A DNA stretch of 13,880 nucleotides from an uncultured Bacteroidales bacterium (GTDB lineage: Bacteria; Bacteroidota; Bacteroidia; Bacteroidales; UBA932): positions 1-13,880 of the forward strand of contig CAJOQW010000074.1 of NCBI GenBank assembly GCA_905236955.1. The letters run 5' to 3'. The translations under genes were made by a program, and so were the position numbers. The notes beneath the pieces were generated by a model. That model made no database searches. It saw only the letters and a list, made by a program, of their open reading frames with translations, and had not been told where the DNA came from. Positions 13,815-13,880 of this stretch are shown piece by piece (the stretch's first letter is position 1; each line of letters starts with the position of its first letter).

Positions 13815-13880
13815 GGTGCTGTAGCTCAGGTGGTAGAGCAATGGACTGAAAATCCATGTGTCGCCGGTTCAACTCCTGCC
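13815..13880 (+). tRNA. tRNA-Phe, anticodon GAA (3' end cut by window)
   Basis: The visible part has acceptor strand GGTGCTG, D stem GCTC/GAGC, anticodon stem ATGGA/TCCAT with loop CTGAAAA (anticodon GAA), variable loop GTGTC and T arm GCCGG-TTCAACT-CCTGC. Only the first base of the 3' acceptor strand is inside the window; about 6-7 bases are missing. The T stem has a central C/T mismatch. Confidence 0.92.

Noticed and set aside
1..13880. Mobile element, phage, toxin-antitoxin, CRISPR or defence island
   Set aside because: I found no transposase, integrase, repeat array or defence domain. The genes are core metabolic and housekeeping types, with no obvious break in composition.

Overview
The window looks like a chromosomal core-gene region of a fairly GC-rich member of the Bacteroidota, probably Bacteroidales. 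The evidence is the TAnnTTTG promoter boxes (three of them with TTG/TTTG 19 bp upstream), the lack of obvious Shine-Dalgarno sequences, an SDR-type threonine dehydrogenase beside kbl, a type-B L31 gene, a DPP-IV peptidase and the tig-clpP-clpX order. I cannot name the genus. I see no phage, transposon, CRISPR array or plasmid gene.

Layout. Positions 1-3108 (+) form one tightly packed unit: the 3' end of a membrane HD-domain phosphohydrolase (PgpH/YqfF family), trigger factor, clpP and clpX, ending in a hairpin that overlaps the clpX stop. Positions 3127-5341 hold a divergent pair for threonine catabolism: tdh (-) and kbl (+), with back-to-back promoter boxes forming a perfect palindrome between them. 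Positions 5429-8274 are minus strand: tRNA-Glu(CTC) with its own terminator, rpmE2 (bL31 type B) with its own terminator, then a two-gene unit of a small membrane-anchored protein and a secreted DPP-IV-like S9 peptidase. Positions 8355-11112 (+) carry a glmM-type phosphohexomutase, a NamZ/DUF1343-like protein whose start overlaps the glmM stop, and a decayed YhhN-family gene. Positions 11120-13675 (-) carry an OmpA-type glycine-zipper lipoprotein followed by a PriA homologue. A tRNA-Phe (+) is cut by the right edge.

The most unusual signal is that several core proteins appear stripped of standard domains or motifs while keeping full open frames. The PriA homologue has lost its Walker A, DEEH, motif VI and zinc-binding cysteines, and looks like a catalytically dead pseudohelicase. 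ClpX lacks its N-terminal zinc-binding domain, and trigger factor lacks the PPIase domain. The last two are neighbours in one operon, which suggests lineage-wide simplification of substrate/adaptor recognition in protein quality control. These statements rest on remembered family alignments. A homologue search and structure prediction would settle them.
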